Below are positions 48,590-57,655 of a stretch of DNA of 64,000 nt, piece by piece. The stretch spans positions 124,001 to 188,000 of the forward strand of contig NZ_JANKZL010000009.1 of the NCBI RefSeq assembly GCF_027568395.1. The letters are read 5' to 3'. The DNA comes from Aminobacter sp. HY435 (lineage in GTDB: Bacteria; Pseudomonadota; Alphaproteobacteria; Rhizobiales; Rhizobiaceae). The position numbers and the translations under genes were made by a program. The notes under the pieces are model-generated. The model made no database searches. It was not told where the DNA came from and worked only from the letters and a program-made list of their open reading frames with translations. How positions within the stretch are numbered: position 1 is the stretch's first letter; each line of letters starts with the position of its first letter.

Positions 48590-49468
48590 ATGACGCTCGC
48601 GGCGGCAGCACAATCTGCGACCTGGACCTATGTCGACGGCGATTGGTACGAGGGCAATGTCGCTCTCATTGGACCGCGCAGCCACGCCATGTGGCTGGCC
48701 TCGACCGTATTCGATGGCGCGCGATGGTTCGAAGGGGTTGCGCCGGACCTCGAGGCGCATTCGCGCCGGGTGAATGCGTCGGCCATTGCGCTTGGCCTCA
48801 AGCCGACGATGAGCCCGGAGCATATCGTGGGGCTGACCTGGGACGGTCTCAAGAAATTCGACGGCAAGACGGCGGTCTATATCCGCCCGATGTATTGGGC
48901 CGAGCATGGCGGTTACATGGGCGTTCCCGCCGATCCCGCCTCGACGCGCTTCTGCCTGTGCCTGTACGAATCGCCGATGCTTCCGCCGACCGGGTTTTCG
49001 ATCGGCCTGTCGCCGTTCCGCAGGCCGAGCCTCGAGACGATGCCGACGAACGCCAAGGCAGGCTGTCTCTATCCGAACAACGGTCGCGCCATCCTCGAAG
49101 CCAAGATGCGCGGCTTTGACAATGCGCTGGTCCTGGACATGCTCGGCAATGTCGCCGAGACCGGGTCGTCGAACATTTTCCTCGCCAAGAACGGCCAAGT
49201 CTACACACCTGCCGCCAACGGGACGTTCCTGTCGGGAATCACGCGCAGCCGTACCGTGTCGCTGCTTGCCGAGGCCGGGATGACCGTCATCGAAAAGACC
49301 TTGTCGGTGCGCGAATTCCTCGAAGCCGATGAAATTTTCACCACAGGCAACCATTCCAAGGTGGTGCCCGTTACCCGTATCGAAGAGCGAATTCTCCAGC
49401 CCGGACCCGTAGCAAAAAAGTCGCGCGAGCTATATTGGGAGTGGGCGCATTCGGCGGCCCAGGCCTGA
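48590..49468 (+). CDS. Branched-chain amino acid aminotransferase (class IV)
   Basis: Fold type IV PLP aminotransferase of 292 residues, resembling IlvE and D-amino acid transaminase. The PLP lysine is in NAKAGCLYPNNGRAI (K156). VAETGSSNIFLAKNG is the conserved phosphate/PLP loop, and GITRSRTVSLLAEAG is also typical. The last step of Ile, Leu and Val synthesis is likely, but a role for 4-amino-4-deoxychorismate lyase or D-amino acids is not excluded, because class IV members are hard to separate by eye. A GGAG precedes the ATG. The downstream gene is an unrelated superoxide dismutase with its own promoter. Confidence 0.85.
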   Translation: MTLAAAAQSATWTYVDGDWYEGNVALIGPRSHAMWLASTVFDGARWFEGVAPDLEAHSRRVNASAIALGLKPTMSPEHIVGLTWDGLKKFDGKTAVYIRPMYWAEHGGYMGVPADPASTRFCLCLYESPMLPPTGFSIGLSPFRRPSLETMPTNAKAGCLYPNNGRAILEAKMRGFDNALVLDMLGNVAETGSSNIFLAKNGQVYTPAANGTFLSGITRSRTVSLLAEAGMTVIEKTLSVREFLEADEIFTTGNHSKVVPVTRIEERILQPGPVAKKSRELYWEWAHSAAQA

Positions 49469-49501
49469 GTGCAGCAACGGAAGAAACGCGTCTCTTATTT
49501 G

Positions 49502-49529
49502 TTGTCACACGCTGACAACTACCTATCTG
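49502..49529 (+). promoter_or_regulatory. Putative sod promoter overlapped by an inverted repeat
   Basis: TTGTCA (49502-49507) with TATCTG (49524-49529) spaced by 16 bases makes a plausible sigma-70 promoter. TTGTCA and TGACAA (49513-49518) also form a perfect inverted repeat around CACGC. A repressor bound there would block the -35 element. Confidence 0.5.
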
Positions 49530-49576
49530 TAGACGGCATAGTCATGCCGCGAATTGCCAGCAAGGGAGTATGATCC

Positions 49577-50173
49577 ATGGCTTTTGAATTGCCCGAATTG
49601 CCCTACGCCTATGAGGCGCTGCAGCCCTTCATGTCGAAGGAGACGCTCGAGTTCCACCACGACAAGCATCACAAGGCATACGTCGACAACGGCAACAAGC
49701 TGGCTGTCGAAGCCGGCATGGAAAACCTGTCGCTGGAAGAAGTCGTCAAGCAGTCGTTTGGCAAGCATGCCGGCCTCTTCAACAACGCTGCCCAGCACTA
49801 CAACCACGTCCATTTCTGGAAGTGGATGAAGCAGGGCGGCGGCGGCAACAAGCTGCCTGCAGCCCTGCAGAAGGCGATCGATTCCGATCTCGGCGGCTAC
49901 GACAAGTTCAAGGCCGACTTCATCGCCGCCGGCACCACCCAGTTCGGCTCGGGCTGGGCCTGGCTCTCCGTCAAGAACGGCAAGCTCGAGATTTCGAAGA
50001 CGCCGAACGGCGAAAACCCGCTGGTGCACGGCGCGACCCCGATCCTTGGCGTCGACGTCTGGGAGCATTCATACTATATCGACTATCGCAACGCCCGCCC
50101 AAAATACCTCGAAGCGTTCGTCGACAGCCTGATCAACTGGGATTATGTGCTCGAGCGTTACGAAAACGCTTGA
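49577..50173 (+). CDS. sodB: Superoxide dismutase, Fe/Mn type (SodB)
   Basis: Fe/Mn-family superoxide dismutase of 198 residues that dismutes superoxide to peroxide and oxygen. The four metal ligands are in place: H27 (EFHHDKHH), H77 (HYNHVHFW), D160 and H164 (VDVWEHSYYIDY). The Gln/Gly positions resemble the iron/cambialistic group of alphaproteobacteria, but the metal cannot be assigned with certainty. There is no signal peptide, so it is cytoplasmic. AAGGGAG precedes the ATG. A strong terminator follows at 50218. Confidence 0.93.
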   Translation: MAFELPELPYAYEALQPFMSKETLEFHHDKHHKAYVDNGNKLAVEAGMENLSLEEVVKQSFGKHAGLFNNAAQHYNHVHFWKWMKQGGGGNKLPAALQKAIDSDLGGYDKFKADFIAAGTTQFGSGWAWLSVKNGKLEISKTPNGENPLVHGATPILGVDVWEHSYYIDYRNARPKYLEAFVDSLINWDYVLERYENA

Positions 50174-50217
50174 GGCATTCGCCTGGTACACTTCGCATGT
50201 ACTTGTGGAAGTGAGCG

Positions 50218-50245
50218 AAAACCCCGGCTCGGCCGGGGTTTTTTG
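50218..50245 (+). terminator. Rho-independent terminator after sodB
   Basis: CCCCGGC (50222-50228), loop TCG, GCCGGGG (50232-50238), with A residues before and a T-run after the stem. This is a classic terminator, 45 bases past the sod stop. Confidence 0.9.
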
Positions 50246-50367
50246 TTTCGAATGGAGCAGTACCAAGGAAGCGCCGAACTCACGCAAGCGTGAAGAGAAT
50301 TTCGGGACGAATTCGGCCAGTTTGGCCGTTGCCCCCAAGGCAGCTGTTGCAATCCGGAGAGGAACCT

Positions 50368-50805
50368 ATGAAGAAACTCGTGTTTGCCGTTACGGCGCTG
50401 GCGCTCATTAGCACCACAGCGTTCGCCGACGTCATCGCCGACCGCCAGGCGGTCATGAAGGCAAACGCCAAGGAAGTTGGCGTACTCGTCAAGATGGTCA
50501 AGGGCGAGAACCCGTTCGACGCCGCGGCCGTCCTGGCTGCGTTGACCGCGCTCAACGACAATGTCCAGAAAATCGATGTCGCGGCGTCCTTCCCCGCCGG
50601 AAGCGACAAGGGCGACACCACCGCTTCGCCGAAGATCTGGGAAGACCCGGCCACGTTCCAGGCCGAGGTCGACAAGTTCAAGAAGGTCACGGCCGATGCT
50701 GTCGCAGCGCCGGCACAAGACCTCGACGCGCTGAAGGCTCAGGTCGGCACCATCGGCCAGACCTGCGCCAGCTGTCACGAGACCTTCAGGGTCAAGAAGG
50801 GCTAA
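50368..50805 (+). CDS. Cytochrome c-prime (c556-like), periplasmic
   Basis: A 145-residue monoheme cytochrome of the c-prime/c556 four-helix family. Residues 1-20 are a signal peptide (MKKLVFAVTALALISTTAFA). The single heme site CASCH is at the C-terminus (133-137), the position typical of c-prime. It has the helix pattern DRQAVMKANAKEVGVLVKMVKGE. Members bind NO or CO, or serve as electron carriers. GAGAGGAAC precedes ATG 50368. It lies 10 bases before a diheme cytochrome gene, so the pair forms an operon. The partner oxidoreductase is not in the window. Confidence 0.9.
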   Translation: MKKLVFAVTALALISTTAFADVIADRQAVMKANAKEVGVLVKMVKGENPFDAAAVLAALTALNDNVQKIDVAASFPAGSDKGDTTASPKIWEDPATFQAEVDKFKKVTADAVAAPAQDLDALKAQVGTIGQTCASCHETFRVKKG

Positions 50806-50815
50806 CCCCTTTCGA

Positions 50816-51769
50816 ATGGCCGCATTCAAGAAAATAGTCGTTGCGGCTCTGGTGCTTGGTGGCGCTGGGGCCGTCGCGTTGTGGTGGCTGACGATGCCAC
50901 AGCGCCTCAGCGAGGCCGAAATAGCCGCGCTGGGCACTGGCGACGCAACGCGCGGCCAGCGCATCTTCGACGCCGGCGGCTGCGCTTCCTGTCATGCCCA
51001 ACCCAAGGCCGAAGGCGATGCGCGGCTGCAACTGGCTGGAGGTGTCGAGCTCAAGACACCGTTCGGCACCTTCGTAGCGCCCAACATCTCATCCGACCCG
51101 ACAGATGGGATAGGGGCGTGGTCGCTGGCCGATTTTGCCAATGCGATGAAGAATGGCGCTTCTCCAGCGGGGGAGCACCTCTATCCTGCCTTCCCCTATG
51201 CCTCCTACGCCAGGATGCAGCCGCAGGATGTCGCCGACCTTTATGCCTTCATGAAGACGCTGCCGCCTGTTGTGGGCCGCGCGAAGGAGCATTCATTGAG
51301 CTTTCCGTTCAATGTCCGTCGCGGCATTGGCCTGTGGAAGCTGGTGCATCTGAGCGACCAGCCGGTCGTTGCCTTTGCCGAGGGCACGCCTGAAAAGGTG
51401 CTGCAGGGGCGCAATCTGGTTGAAGGCGCAGGCCATTGCGGCGAATGCCATACGCCACGCGGCTTCGATGGCGGCGCGCTCACCGGCCAGTGGCTGGCCG
51501 GGGCAGTCGCTGCCGAAGGCGAGGGCGTGGTCCCGAACATTTCGCCCGAGGGCAAGGGTATCGCCGGCTGGTCCGAAGGCGACATCGTCGGCTATCTCGA
51601 AACCGGCTTCACGCCGGAGTTCGATTCGGTCGGTGGCACCATGGCCGAAGTGCAAAAGAACATGGCGCGGCTGACCGCCGCGGACCGCGAAGCAATTGCG
51701 GCCTATCTGAAGGTTATCCCCGGGCACCCCAACGGGTTCCCCGCGCAGGCGGCCAAGCCTGGCGGTTGA
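50816..51769 (+). CDS. Membrane-anchored diheme cytochrome c
   Basis: A 317-residue c-type cytochrome with an uncleaved N-terminal membrane helix (about residues 6-25: KIVVAALVLGGAGAVALWWL) and two heme sites, CASCH (56-60) and CGECH (208-212). Each lies in its own cytochrome c domain, with axial Met candidates downstream. This resembles the diheme subunits that accept electrons for alcohol, aldehyde or thiosulfate dehydrogenases. The donor and acceptor are unknown here. It is 10 bases after the c-prime gene and is followed by a hairpin that also serves the convergent peptidase. Confidence 0.87.
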   Translation: MAAFKKIVVAALVLGGAGAVALWWLTMPQRLSEAEIAALGTGDATRGQRIFDAGGCASCHAQPKAEGDARLQLAGGVELKTPFGTFVAPNISSDPTDGIGAWSLADFANAMKNGASPAGEHLYPAFPYASYARMQPQDVADLYAFMKTLPPVVGRAKEHSLSFPFNVRRGIGLWKLVHLSDQPVVAFAEGTPEKVLQGRNLVEGAGHCGECHTPRGFDGGALTGQWLAGAVAAEGEGVVPNISPEGKGIAGWSEGDIVGYLETGFTPEFDSVGGTMAEVQKNMARLTAADREAIAAYLKVIPGHPNGFPAQAAKPGG

Positions 51770-51774
51770 AGGCT

Positions 51775-51798
51775 GCCGGCGGCTGAACTGCCGCCGGC
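51775..51798. terminator. Stem-loop at the convergent junction of cytochrome and peptidase genes
   Basis: GCCGGCGGC (51775-51783) pairs perfectly with GCCGCCGGC (51790-51798), with a 6-base loop. It lies between two convergent stops. No U-run follows on either strand. Confidence 0.5.
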
Positions 51799-51810
51799 TC
51801 GCCTTGATCG

Positions 51811-53910
51811 CTACGCCCGCCCGACGACCTTCAGGGCAAAAGCATAGTTGAAGGCTACCTCCTCCAGGCGGGAGAACCGGCCCGAAGCGCCTGCGTGTCC
51901 CGAATCCATGTTGATCTTGAACAGCACCGGGCTGTTGCCCGTCTTGCGTTCACGCAGGCGCGCTGCCCATTTCGCCGGCTCCCAGTAGGTGACGCGCGGG
52001 TCGGTCAGGCCAGCAACCGCGAGAATCGGCGGGTAGTCGAGTGCGGCAACATTGTCGTATGGCGAGTAGGCGGCGATGGTCTTGTAGTCGTCTTCCGAAG
52101 CGATGGGATTGCCCCATTCGGGCCATTCCGGCGGTGTCAGCGGCAAGGTGTCGTCGAGCATCGTGGTCAGCACGTCGACGAACGGAACTTCCGCGATGAT
52201 GCCGGCGAAGGCTTCGGGAGCCATGTTGGCTATGGCGCCCATCAGCATGCCGCCGGCCGAACCGCCTTGCGCGACGATGTTTTCGTGCGAGGTGTAGCGC
52301 TCGGCGACCAGGTGGTGCGCGCAGGCGATGAAGTCGGTGAAGGTGTTTTGCTTGGCCGCGCGCTTGCCGTCGTCGTACCAGGCGTAGCCCTTGTCCTTGC
52401 CGCCGCGGATATGGGCGATGGCATAGACGAAGCCGCGGTCGACCAGCGACAGGCAATTGGTGTTGAAAGATGCCGGGATGGTCATGCCATACGAGCCATA
52501 ACCATAGAGCAGGCAAGGCGCGGTGCCGTCGAGCGGGGTATCGCGGTGGTACAGGAGCGAGATCGGCACCAGTTCGCCATCGGGGGCAGGGGCCATCAGG
52601 CGGCGGGTGACGTAGTCGTCAGCGTTGTGGCCTGACGGCACTTCCTGCGTCTTGAGCAGGGTGCGTTCGCGCGTGCGCATGTTGTAGTCGAACAACTGCG
52701 ACGGCGTGGTCATCGAAGAGTAGCTGAAGCGCATGACGTCGGTGTCGTATTCATACGATCCCGACAGTCCGAGCGAGAACGCCTCCTCGGGGAAGGTGAT
52801 GTGATGTTCGGCGCCGGTGGCGCGTTCGTGCACGACGATGCGCGGCAGGCCTTCCTTGCGTTCGAGCCGCACCATGAAATCCTTGAAGCCGATGACCGAC
52901 AGGATCAGACGGCCGGGCTCATGGGCGACGAGTTCCTGCCAGTTGGCGCGCACCGGATTGCTCGCCAGCGCGGTCATGATCTTGAAGTCCTTGGCGCCGT
53001 CGGCATTGGTCAGGACGAAGAAGATGTCGCCGCCTTCCTCGAGATCGTATTGCAGCCCGGTTTCCCTGACCGCGACGAGCCTGGGCTCGGCCAGCGGGTC
53101 GGTCGCCGGGAAAATGCGGTATTCCGACGTTTCGTGATCGCTGATCGAGACGATGATCCAGTCGTTGTTACGCGTGCCGCCGACATTCATGAAGAAACCC
53201 GGGTCGGTCTCCTCGTAGATCAGGCGGTCGGCCGCGGGGGCCGTGCCGAGCGCGTGATAAAACACCTTCGAGGGACGGTGGTTGGGGTCGAGCCGCGTGT
53301 AGAAGAAGCCGGCATTTGCGGCATCCCATACGCCTGAGCCGCCGGTGTCACCAACGACGTCGGCAAGCTCGTCACCGGTCGAAAGGTCGCGGACGCGCAG
53401 CGTGTAGAATTCCGAACCCTTGTCGTCGAAGCCCCAGATCAGGTGCTGGTGATTGGACGAATGGTCGAGGCCGCCGAGGCGGAAATAGGCGTGGCCGTCG
53501 GCCTCCTTGTCACCATCGAGGATGATTTCTTCGGGGCCGCCCGCGCTCGGGATGCGGAAATAGCGCGGCTGCTCGCCGCCCTTCTTGAACGAGGAGCCGT
53601 AAGCGAAGGGGCCATCCTTCATCGGAACCGAGGAATCGTCTTCCTTGATGCGGCCCTTCATTTCACCAAACAGCGTCTTGCGCAGTTCGGACGTGTCGGC
53701 CATCAGCTCGGACTGATAGCCGTTTTCAGCTTCGAGATGGCTGCGGATGGCAGGATCAAGCAGGCTTGGATCCCTGAACACTTCTTGCCAGTTGTCGGCG
53801 CGCAGCCAGGCATATTCATCGACCCGGGTGATGCCGTGCCGGGTGTCGTAAACGGGCCGGCGCTCCGTCGAGGGCGCAGCAATGTCGGCGAAGATGGCGG
53901 GTCTGGTCAT
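51811..53910 (-). CDS. ptrB: Oligopeptidase B (prolyl oligopeptidase family, protease II)
   Basis: Serine peptidase of clan SC, family S9A, about 699 residues, that cleaves short peptides after basic residues. The N-terminal seven-bladed propeller (about 70-410) is followed by the alpha/beta-hydrolase domain with the nucleophile in GGSAGGMLMGA and the histidine in DSGHAGASGR near the C-terminus. IRGGKDKGYAWYDDGKRAAKQNTF is a strong S9A landmark. ATG 53910 (TRPAIFADIAAPSTERRP) is preferred. ATG 53922 adds four residues without a better ribosome site. It might process peptides brought in by transporters such as OppABCDF, though there is no direct link in gene order. Confidence 0.9.
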   Translation of the reverse strand: MTRPAIFADIAAPSTERRPVYDTRHGITRVDEYAWLRADNWQEVFRDPSLLDPAIRSHLEAENGYQSELMADTSELRKTLFGEMKGRIKEDDSSVPMKDGPFAYGSSFKKGGEQPRYFRIPSAGGPEEIILDGDKEADGHAYFRLGGLDHSSNHQHLIWGFDDKGSEFYTLRVRDLSTGDELADVVGDTGGSGVWDAANAGFFYTRLDPNHRPSKVFYHALGTAPAADRLIYEETDPGFFMNVGGTRNNDWIIVSISDHETSEYRIFPATDPLAEPRLVAVRETGLQYDLEEGGDIFFVLTNADGAKDFKIMTALASNPVRANWQELVAHEPGRLILSVIGFKDFMVRLERKEGLPRIVVHERATGAEHHITFPEEAFSLGLSGSYEYDTDVMRFSYSSMTTPSQLFDYNMRTRERTLLKTQEVPSGHNADDYVTRRLMAPAPDGELVPISLLYHRDTPLDGTAPCLLYGYGSYGMTIPASFNTNCLSLVDRGFVYAIAHIRGGKDKGYAWYDDGKRAAKQNTFTDFIACAHHLVAERYTSHENIVAQGGSAGGMLMGAIANMAPEAFAGIIAEVPFVDVLTTMLDDTLPLTPPEWPEWGNPIASEDDYKTIAAYSPYDNVAALDYPPILAVAGLTDPRVTYWEPAKWAARLRERKTGNSPVLFKINMDSGHAGASGRFSRLEEVAFNYAFALKVVGRA

Positions 53911-54027
53911 TGGGTCTCGCATGGGCTGAATCTTGAACGCCGAATGAACACGCCGATCAGGGCGGGTTCAAGGGCCGAGTTGCATAAGTTCGTCATCCTG
54001 CAGACTGACCGTTCCCGGAGAGGAAAG

Positions 54028-54396
54028 ATGACACAGTTCTCAACGTTGGCAGCCGCGCTCGCGATATCGTCGACCGGCGTGTTTTCCGCCGTTCAATCCC
54101 ACGCCAGCGCTTTTGTCGGATGGCAGGTCGCCAACGTGCCTTGGGGCGATACGCTGAACATTCGCAAGTATCCTTCCAATGGTTCGCAGAAGCAGGCGGC
54201 CTATCCGAATGGCACTGTGCTGCAGATGACCGGCAAATGTACCGGAGGCGTCGATCTGTTCGACATCGAACATCAGCCCGAGTGGAAGCAGGAGCGGCGT
54301 GTCCGCTATCGCTGGTGCCAGGTCTGGCATGACCCGGCCCAGAACGGCCACTTCGTCACCGGATGGGTCTACGGCAAGTACATCACGCCGTATTGA
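54028..54396 (+). CDS. Small secreted SH3-domain-like protein
   Basis: A 122-residue exported protein. A signal peptide covers about residues 1-28 (FSTLAAALAISSTGVFSAVQSHASA). The rest has a bacterial SH3-like pattern: WQVANVPWGDTLNIRKYPSNGSQK, then GTVLQMTGKC, and WCQVWHD plus GWVYGKYITPY. It holds two cysteines (GKC and RWCQ) that could form a disulfide. Such proteins often bind peptidoglycan, but the target is unknown. GAGAGGAAAG precedes ATG 54028. The frame is open much further upstream, but that part is antisense to the peptidase gene and not credible. It stands alone. Confidence 0.8.
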   Translation: MTQFSTLAAALAISSTGVFSAVQSHASAFVGWQVANVPWGDTLNIRKYPSNGSQKQAAYPNGTVLQMTGKCTGGVDLFDIEHQPEWKQERRVRYRWCQVWHDPAQNGHFVTGWVYGKYITPY

Positions 54397-54542
54397 TCGC
54401 CGTTTTGGCGTTGCAAACCCTGCGTCAGCGAGAGTCGTTGACAAGGTCGGTTCTGGCTTGCCCCTCGGCGGCGCGGCGTCTATGCCCTTGTCAAACAACG
54501 TGAGCACGCAAAGAGGGCCCGCCGCTGACCTTCCTCATTCTC

Positions 54543-56855
54543 ATGCTGCCGTTCGCCGGAGCTTTGCTGGCTCCTCTCCTGGTTCGCATGATGAAACACA
54601 ATGCCGGGTGGCTGCTGGCAGCTATTCCGCTGGCCGTCTTTCTGCATTTCGCCGGAATGATCGCATCCGTCAGCACTGGAAACGCGGTTTCCGGTGGGTT
54701 TGACTGGGCGCCTAGTCTTGGCCTGCACTATCAGTGGTTTCTCGACGGTCTGTCGCTGACTTTTGCCCTTCTCATTTCCGGCATCGGCACGCTTATCGTC
54801 GTCTATTCGGGCGGATACCTGAAGGGACATCCCCATCAGGGACGTTTTTTCTCGTTCATTCTGCTGTTCATGGGCGCGATGCTGGGGCTGGTTGTCTCGG
54901 ACTCTTTCCTGATGCTGTTTGTCTATTGGGAGCTGACCTCGATCACCTCGTTCCTGCTGATCGGGTTCGACCATTCGCGCGAGGCTTCCCGTCGCGCGGC
55001 GTTGCAGGCCTTGCTGGTGACCGGGATAGGCGGGCTGTCACTGCTCGCCGGGCTGCTGGTGATTTCCCAGGCGACCGGCATCGACCACCTCTCGACGCTG
55101 CTCGGCGCGGGCGATGTCTTGCGCCAGAGCCCGCTCTACCTCGCGGCGCTTTTGCTCGTGCTGGGCGGCGCCTTCACCAAGTCGGCGCAGTTCCCGTTTC
55201 ATTTCTGGCTGCCCAACGCCATGGAGGCGCCGACGCCGGTTTCCGCCTACCTGCACTCGGCGACCATGGTGAAGGCCGGCGTCTACCTGGTGATGCGGCT
55301 CAATCCGGCGATGGGCGACACCGTGGCGTGGGAGACGATCCTGCCTCTGTTTGGCGGCGCGACGCTGGCCGTCGGAGCGCTTCTGGCCATTCGCCAGACC
55401 GACCTCAAGCAGATGCTCGCCTACACGACTGTTGCCTCGCTCGGGCTGCTGGTGATGCTGACGGGGCTCGGCTCGGACAAGGCGGTCGAAGCGGCGGTGC
55501 TCTATCTGGTGGCGCACTCGTTGTTCAAGGGCGCGCTGTTCATGGTCGCCGGCCTGATCGACCATGAGAGTGGCACCCGCGACATCACCATGCTCAGCGG
55601 TTTGCGCAAGGCGATGCCGGTCACCTTTGCGGCAGCGATGCTCGCGGCGTGCTCGATGGGCGGATTGCCGTTGTTCTTCGGCTTCCTGGCCAAGGAGGAA
55701 ATCTATGCCGCGCTCGGCTCGCCGCATGGCTGGCAGGCGCTTTTGCTGTTGGTCGCAATCTGCGCCAATGCACTGATGTTCGCCATCGGCTTTTCCGTGG
55801 CGCTGAGGCCGTTTGTCGGCGTAGCGACAAAGACACCGAAGGCCGCGCATGAAGGCCCACTCTCCCTATGGCTCGGGCCGGCGATCCTCGGCGCAGCAGG
55901 GCTCGTTGCGGCGCTGGCCTATCCGGTGACCCACCTGTACTTCTCTTCGCCCGCGGCGAGTGCAGTCGCCGGCAAGCCGGTCGATGTGCACATCCCGGTG
56001 ATCCCCCATGTCAGCCTGCCGCTGCTGCTCTCGGCGCTGACCGTGGCGCTCGGCATCGCCGCGTATCTTGGCCTCGACCGGCTGCGGGGCATGATGGCCA
56101 ACGTGCTGGGCGCCATCGGCTGGGGGCCGGACAAGGGTTTCGACCAGGTCTTGCGCGGCCTGCTGCGCTTTTCGACCGGGCTGACGCGGATCATCCATTG
56201 CGGCCGGCTCGACGTCTACATGACCGTAACGTTCATCGCTCTGGCGGTGTCGCTGCTGCTGCCGATGGCGCTGTTCGGCGAGTTGCCGTCGATGCCTGCG
56301 GTGCCTGACTTCCGGTTCTATGAATGGGCCGTGCTGGCGATCGCCGTGATTGGCGTTGTGGCCGTGGTGCGGGCCCGCAGCCGCCTGGCGGCAATCGTGT
56401 CGCTGGGCATCCAGGGCTTTGCAGTCGCCTTGCTTTACATGCTGTTCGGCGCGCCCGACCTGTCGTTCACCCAGTTCATGGTCGAAACGCTTTCGGTGGT
56501 GATCCTGGCGCTGGTGATGACGCGCCTGCGGCTAGCCCCCACCGATCACCGGCCGCTGGTTCAGAAGCTGCTTGACGCCACGGTTGCCAGCGCCTGCGGC
56601 GTTGCCTTGGCGCTGCTGCTGCTCAAGGTGACCCAGATGCCGTTCGACGATCGGCTGTCGCAGTTCTTCAATACATATTCCAAGACCATCGCGCATGGCC
56701 GCAACGTCGTGAATGTCATCATCGTCGATTTCCGCGGTCTCGACACGCTTGGCGAAATCGCCGTGGTGATGATCACCGGCCTCGCCATCCTGGCGCTGGT
56801 TCGCATACGTCCGAAGAATCCGGTGTCCGGCGCAAAAGTCGCGGAGGAGGCGTAG
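54543..56855 (+). CDS. mnhA: Mrp/Pha cation:proton antiporter subunit A (MnhA/PhaA)
   Basis: The largest subunit of the multisubunit Na+(K+)/H+ antiporter, 770 residues, about 20 membrane helices, related to NuoL. The proton-antiporter core has [71 protein letters not shown] and the [13 protein letters not shown] motif with conserved Lys residues in TM helices. The C-terminal third contains MbhD- and MbhE-like segments ([28 protein letters not shown]). The first ATG is 54543. An in-frame CTG at 54525, 7 bases after AGAGGG, would add LTFLIL and is a possible start. All seven subunits follow in order. Confidence 0.93.
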   Translation: MLPFAGALLAPLLVRMMKHNAGWLLAAIPLAVFLHFAGMIASVSTGNAVSGGFDWAPSLGLHYQWFLDGLSLTFALLISGIGTLIVVYSGGYLKGHPHQGRFFSFILLFMGAMLGLVVSDSFLMLFVYWELTSITSFLLIGFDHSREASRRAALQALLVTGIGGLSLLAGLLVISQATGIDHLSTLLGAGDVLRQSPLYLAALLLVLGGAFTKSAQFPFHFWLPNAMEAPTPVSAYLHSATMVKAGVYLVMRLNPAMGDTVAWETILPLFGGATLAVGALLAIRQTDLKQMLAYTTVASLGLLVMLTGLGSDKAVEAAVLYLVAHSLFKGALFMVAGLIDHESGTRDITMLSGLRKAMPVTFAAAMLAACSMGGLPLFFGFLAKEEIYAALGSPHGWQALLLLVAICANALMFAIGFSVALRPFVGVATKTPKAAHEGPLSLWLGPAILGAAGLVAALAYPVTHLYFSSPAASAVAGKPVDVHIPVIPHVSLPLLLSALTVALGIAAYLGLDRLRGMMANVLGAIGWGPDKGFDQVLRGLLRFSTGLTRIIHCGRLDVYMTVTFIALAVSLLLPMALFGELPSMPAVPDFRFYEWAVLAIAVIGVVAVVRARSRLAAIVSLGIQGFAVALLYMLFGAPDLSFTQFMVETLSVVILALVMTRLRLAPTDHRPLVQKLLDATVASACGVALALLLLKVTQMPFDDRLSQFFNTYSKTIAHGRNVVNVIIVDFRGLDTLGEIAVVMITGLAILALVRIRPKNPVSGAKVAEEA

Positions 56856-56856
56856 C

Positions 56857-57276
56857 ATGCAGACGCTGATATTCCGGACCGCTGCTCCTTTGCTGACCGG
56901 GCTGATGCTGTTGTTTTCGGTGTTCGTGCTGCTGCGCGGGCACAACGAGCCCGGCGGCGGCTTTACCGGCGGGCTGATCGCGGCCTCGGCCTTTGCCATC
57001 CTCGGCATAGCGTTTGGCGTGCCGGCGGTGCGGCGGGCGCTCTATTTCCATCCGATGGCGATCTCCGGCTTCGGCCTTTTCATCGCGGCGCTCGCCGGCC
57101 TGCCGTCGCTCGATCTTGGGATGCCCTTCCTGACCGGCCTGTGGGCTGCGCCGAGCCTGTTTGGCATGACTGTCGATCTGTCGACCGTCATGGTCTTCGA
57201 TGTCGGCGTCTATCTCGTCGTGGTGGGATCCATCACCTCGATCGCGCTCGCGCTTGAAGACAGGGAGCACGATTGA
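56857..57276 (+). CDS. mnhB: Mrp antiporter subunit B (MnhB)
   Basis: A 139-residue membrane protein with four helices and the diagnostic [22 protein letters not shown] (about 27-48) of the MnhB family. It stabilises and is required for the antiporter complex. The gene starts one base after the mnhA stop and its own stop shares a base with the mnhC start (TGATG). The sequence ends in the typical [11 protein letters not shown] tail. There are no anomalies. Confidence 0.93.
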   Translation: MQTLIFRTAAPLLTGLMLLFSVFVLLRGHNEPGGGFTGGLIAASAFAILGIAFGVPAVRRALYFHPMAISGFGLFIAALAGLPSLDLGMPFLTGLWAAPSLFGMTVDLSTVMVFDVGVYLVVVGSITSIALALEDREHD

Positions 57277-57653
57277 TGGAACCTGCCTTTGCCGTACTTG
57301 TTGGCCTGTTCTTTGCCGGCGGCATATACCTGATGCTGTCGCGCCACATCATCCGCATCCTGCTTGGCGTCGTGTTGTTCGGCAATGCGGTCAACCTGCT
57401 GATCTTTACCAATGGCCGCATCCTCAGGGAGGTCCCGCCGGTCATCGGCGAGGGGTTGGACATGCCCGTCGGGCTGGTCGCCAACCCGCTGCCGCAGGCG
57501 CTGATCCTGACGGCGATCGTCATTTCGTTTTCGTTCTTCGCCTTCCTGCTGGTTCTCGCCTATCGCGCCTATCAGGAGATCGGCACGGACGACACCGACG
57601 GCATGCGCATCGCCGAACCCGTCGACGACGGCCTGCCGCCGATGGGGTACTGA
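57276..57653 (+). CDS. mnhC: Mrp antiporter subunit C (MnhC)
   Basis: A 125-residue homologue of NuoK with three helices. It has LSRHIIRILLGVVLFGNAVNLLIFTNGR, in which the NuoK-like Glu position is not retained but the Arg and Asn are. QALILTAIVISFSFFAFLLVLAYR is the third helix. TTG 57273 precedes ATG 57276. The ATG is preferred because it gives the overlap with mnhB and the usual start. It is part of the tight mnhABCDEFG operon. Confidence 0.92.
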   Translation: MEPAFAVLVGLFFAGGIYLMLSRHIIRILLGVVLFGNAVNLLIFTNGRILREVPPVIGEGLDMPVGLVANPLPQALILTAIVISFSFFAFLLVLAYRAYQEIGTDDTDGMRIAEPVDDGLPPMGY

Positions 57654-57655
57654 CG

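Noticed and set aside
47618-49354. Open frame of 578 codons on the minus strand across the HAD and aminotransferase genes
   Set aside because: It crosses two strong genes in a different frame and contains no recognisable domain.
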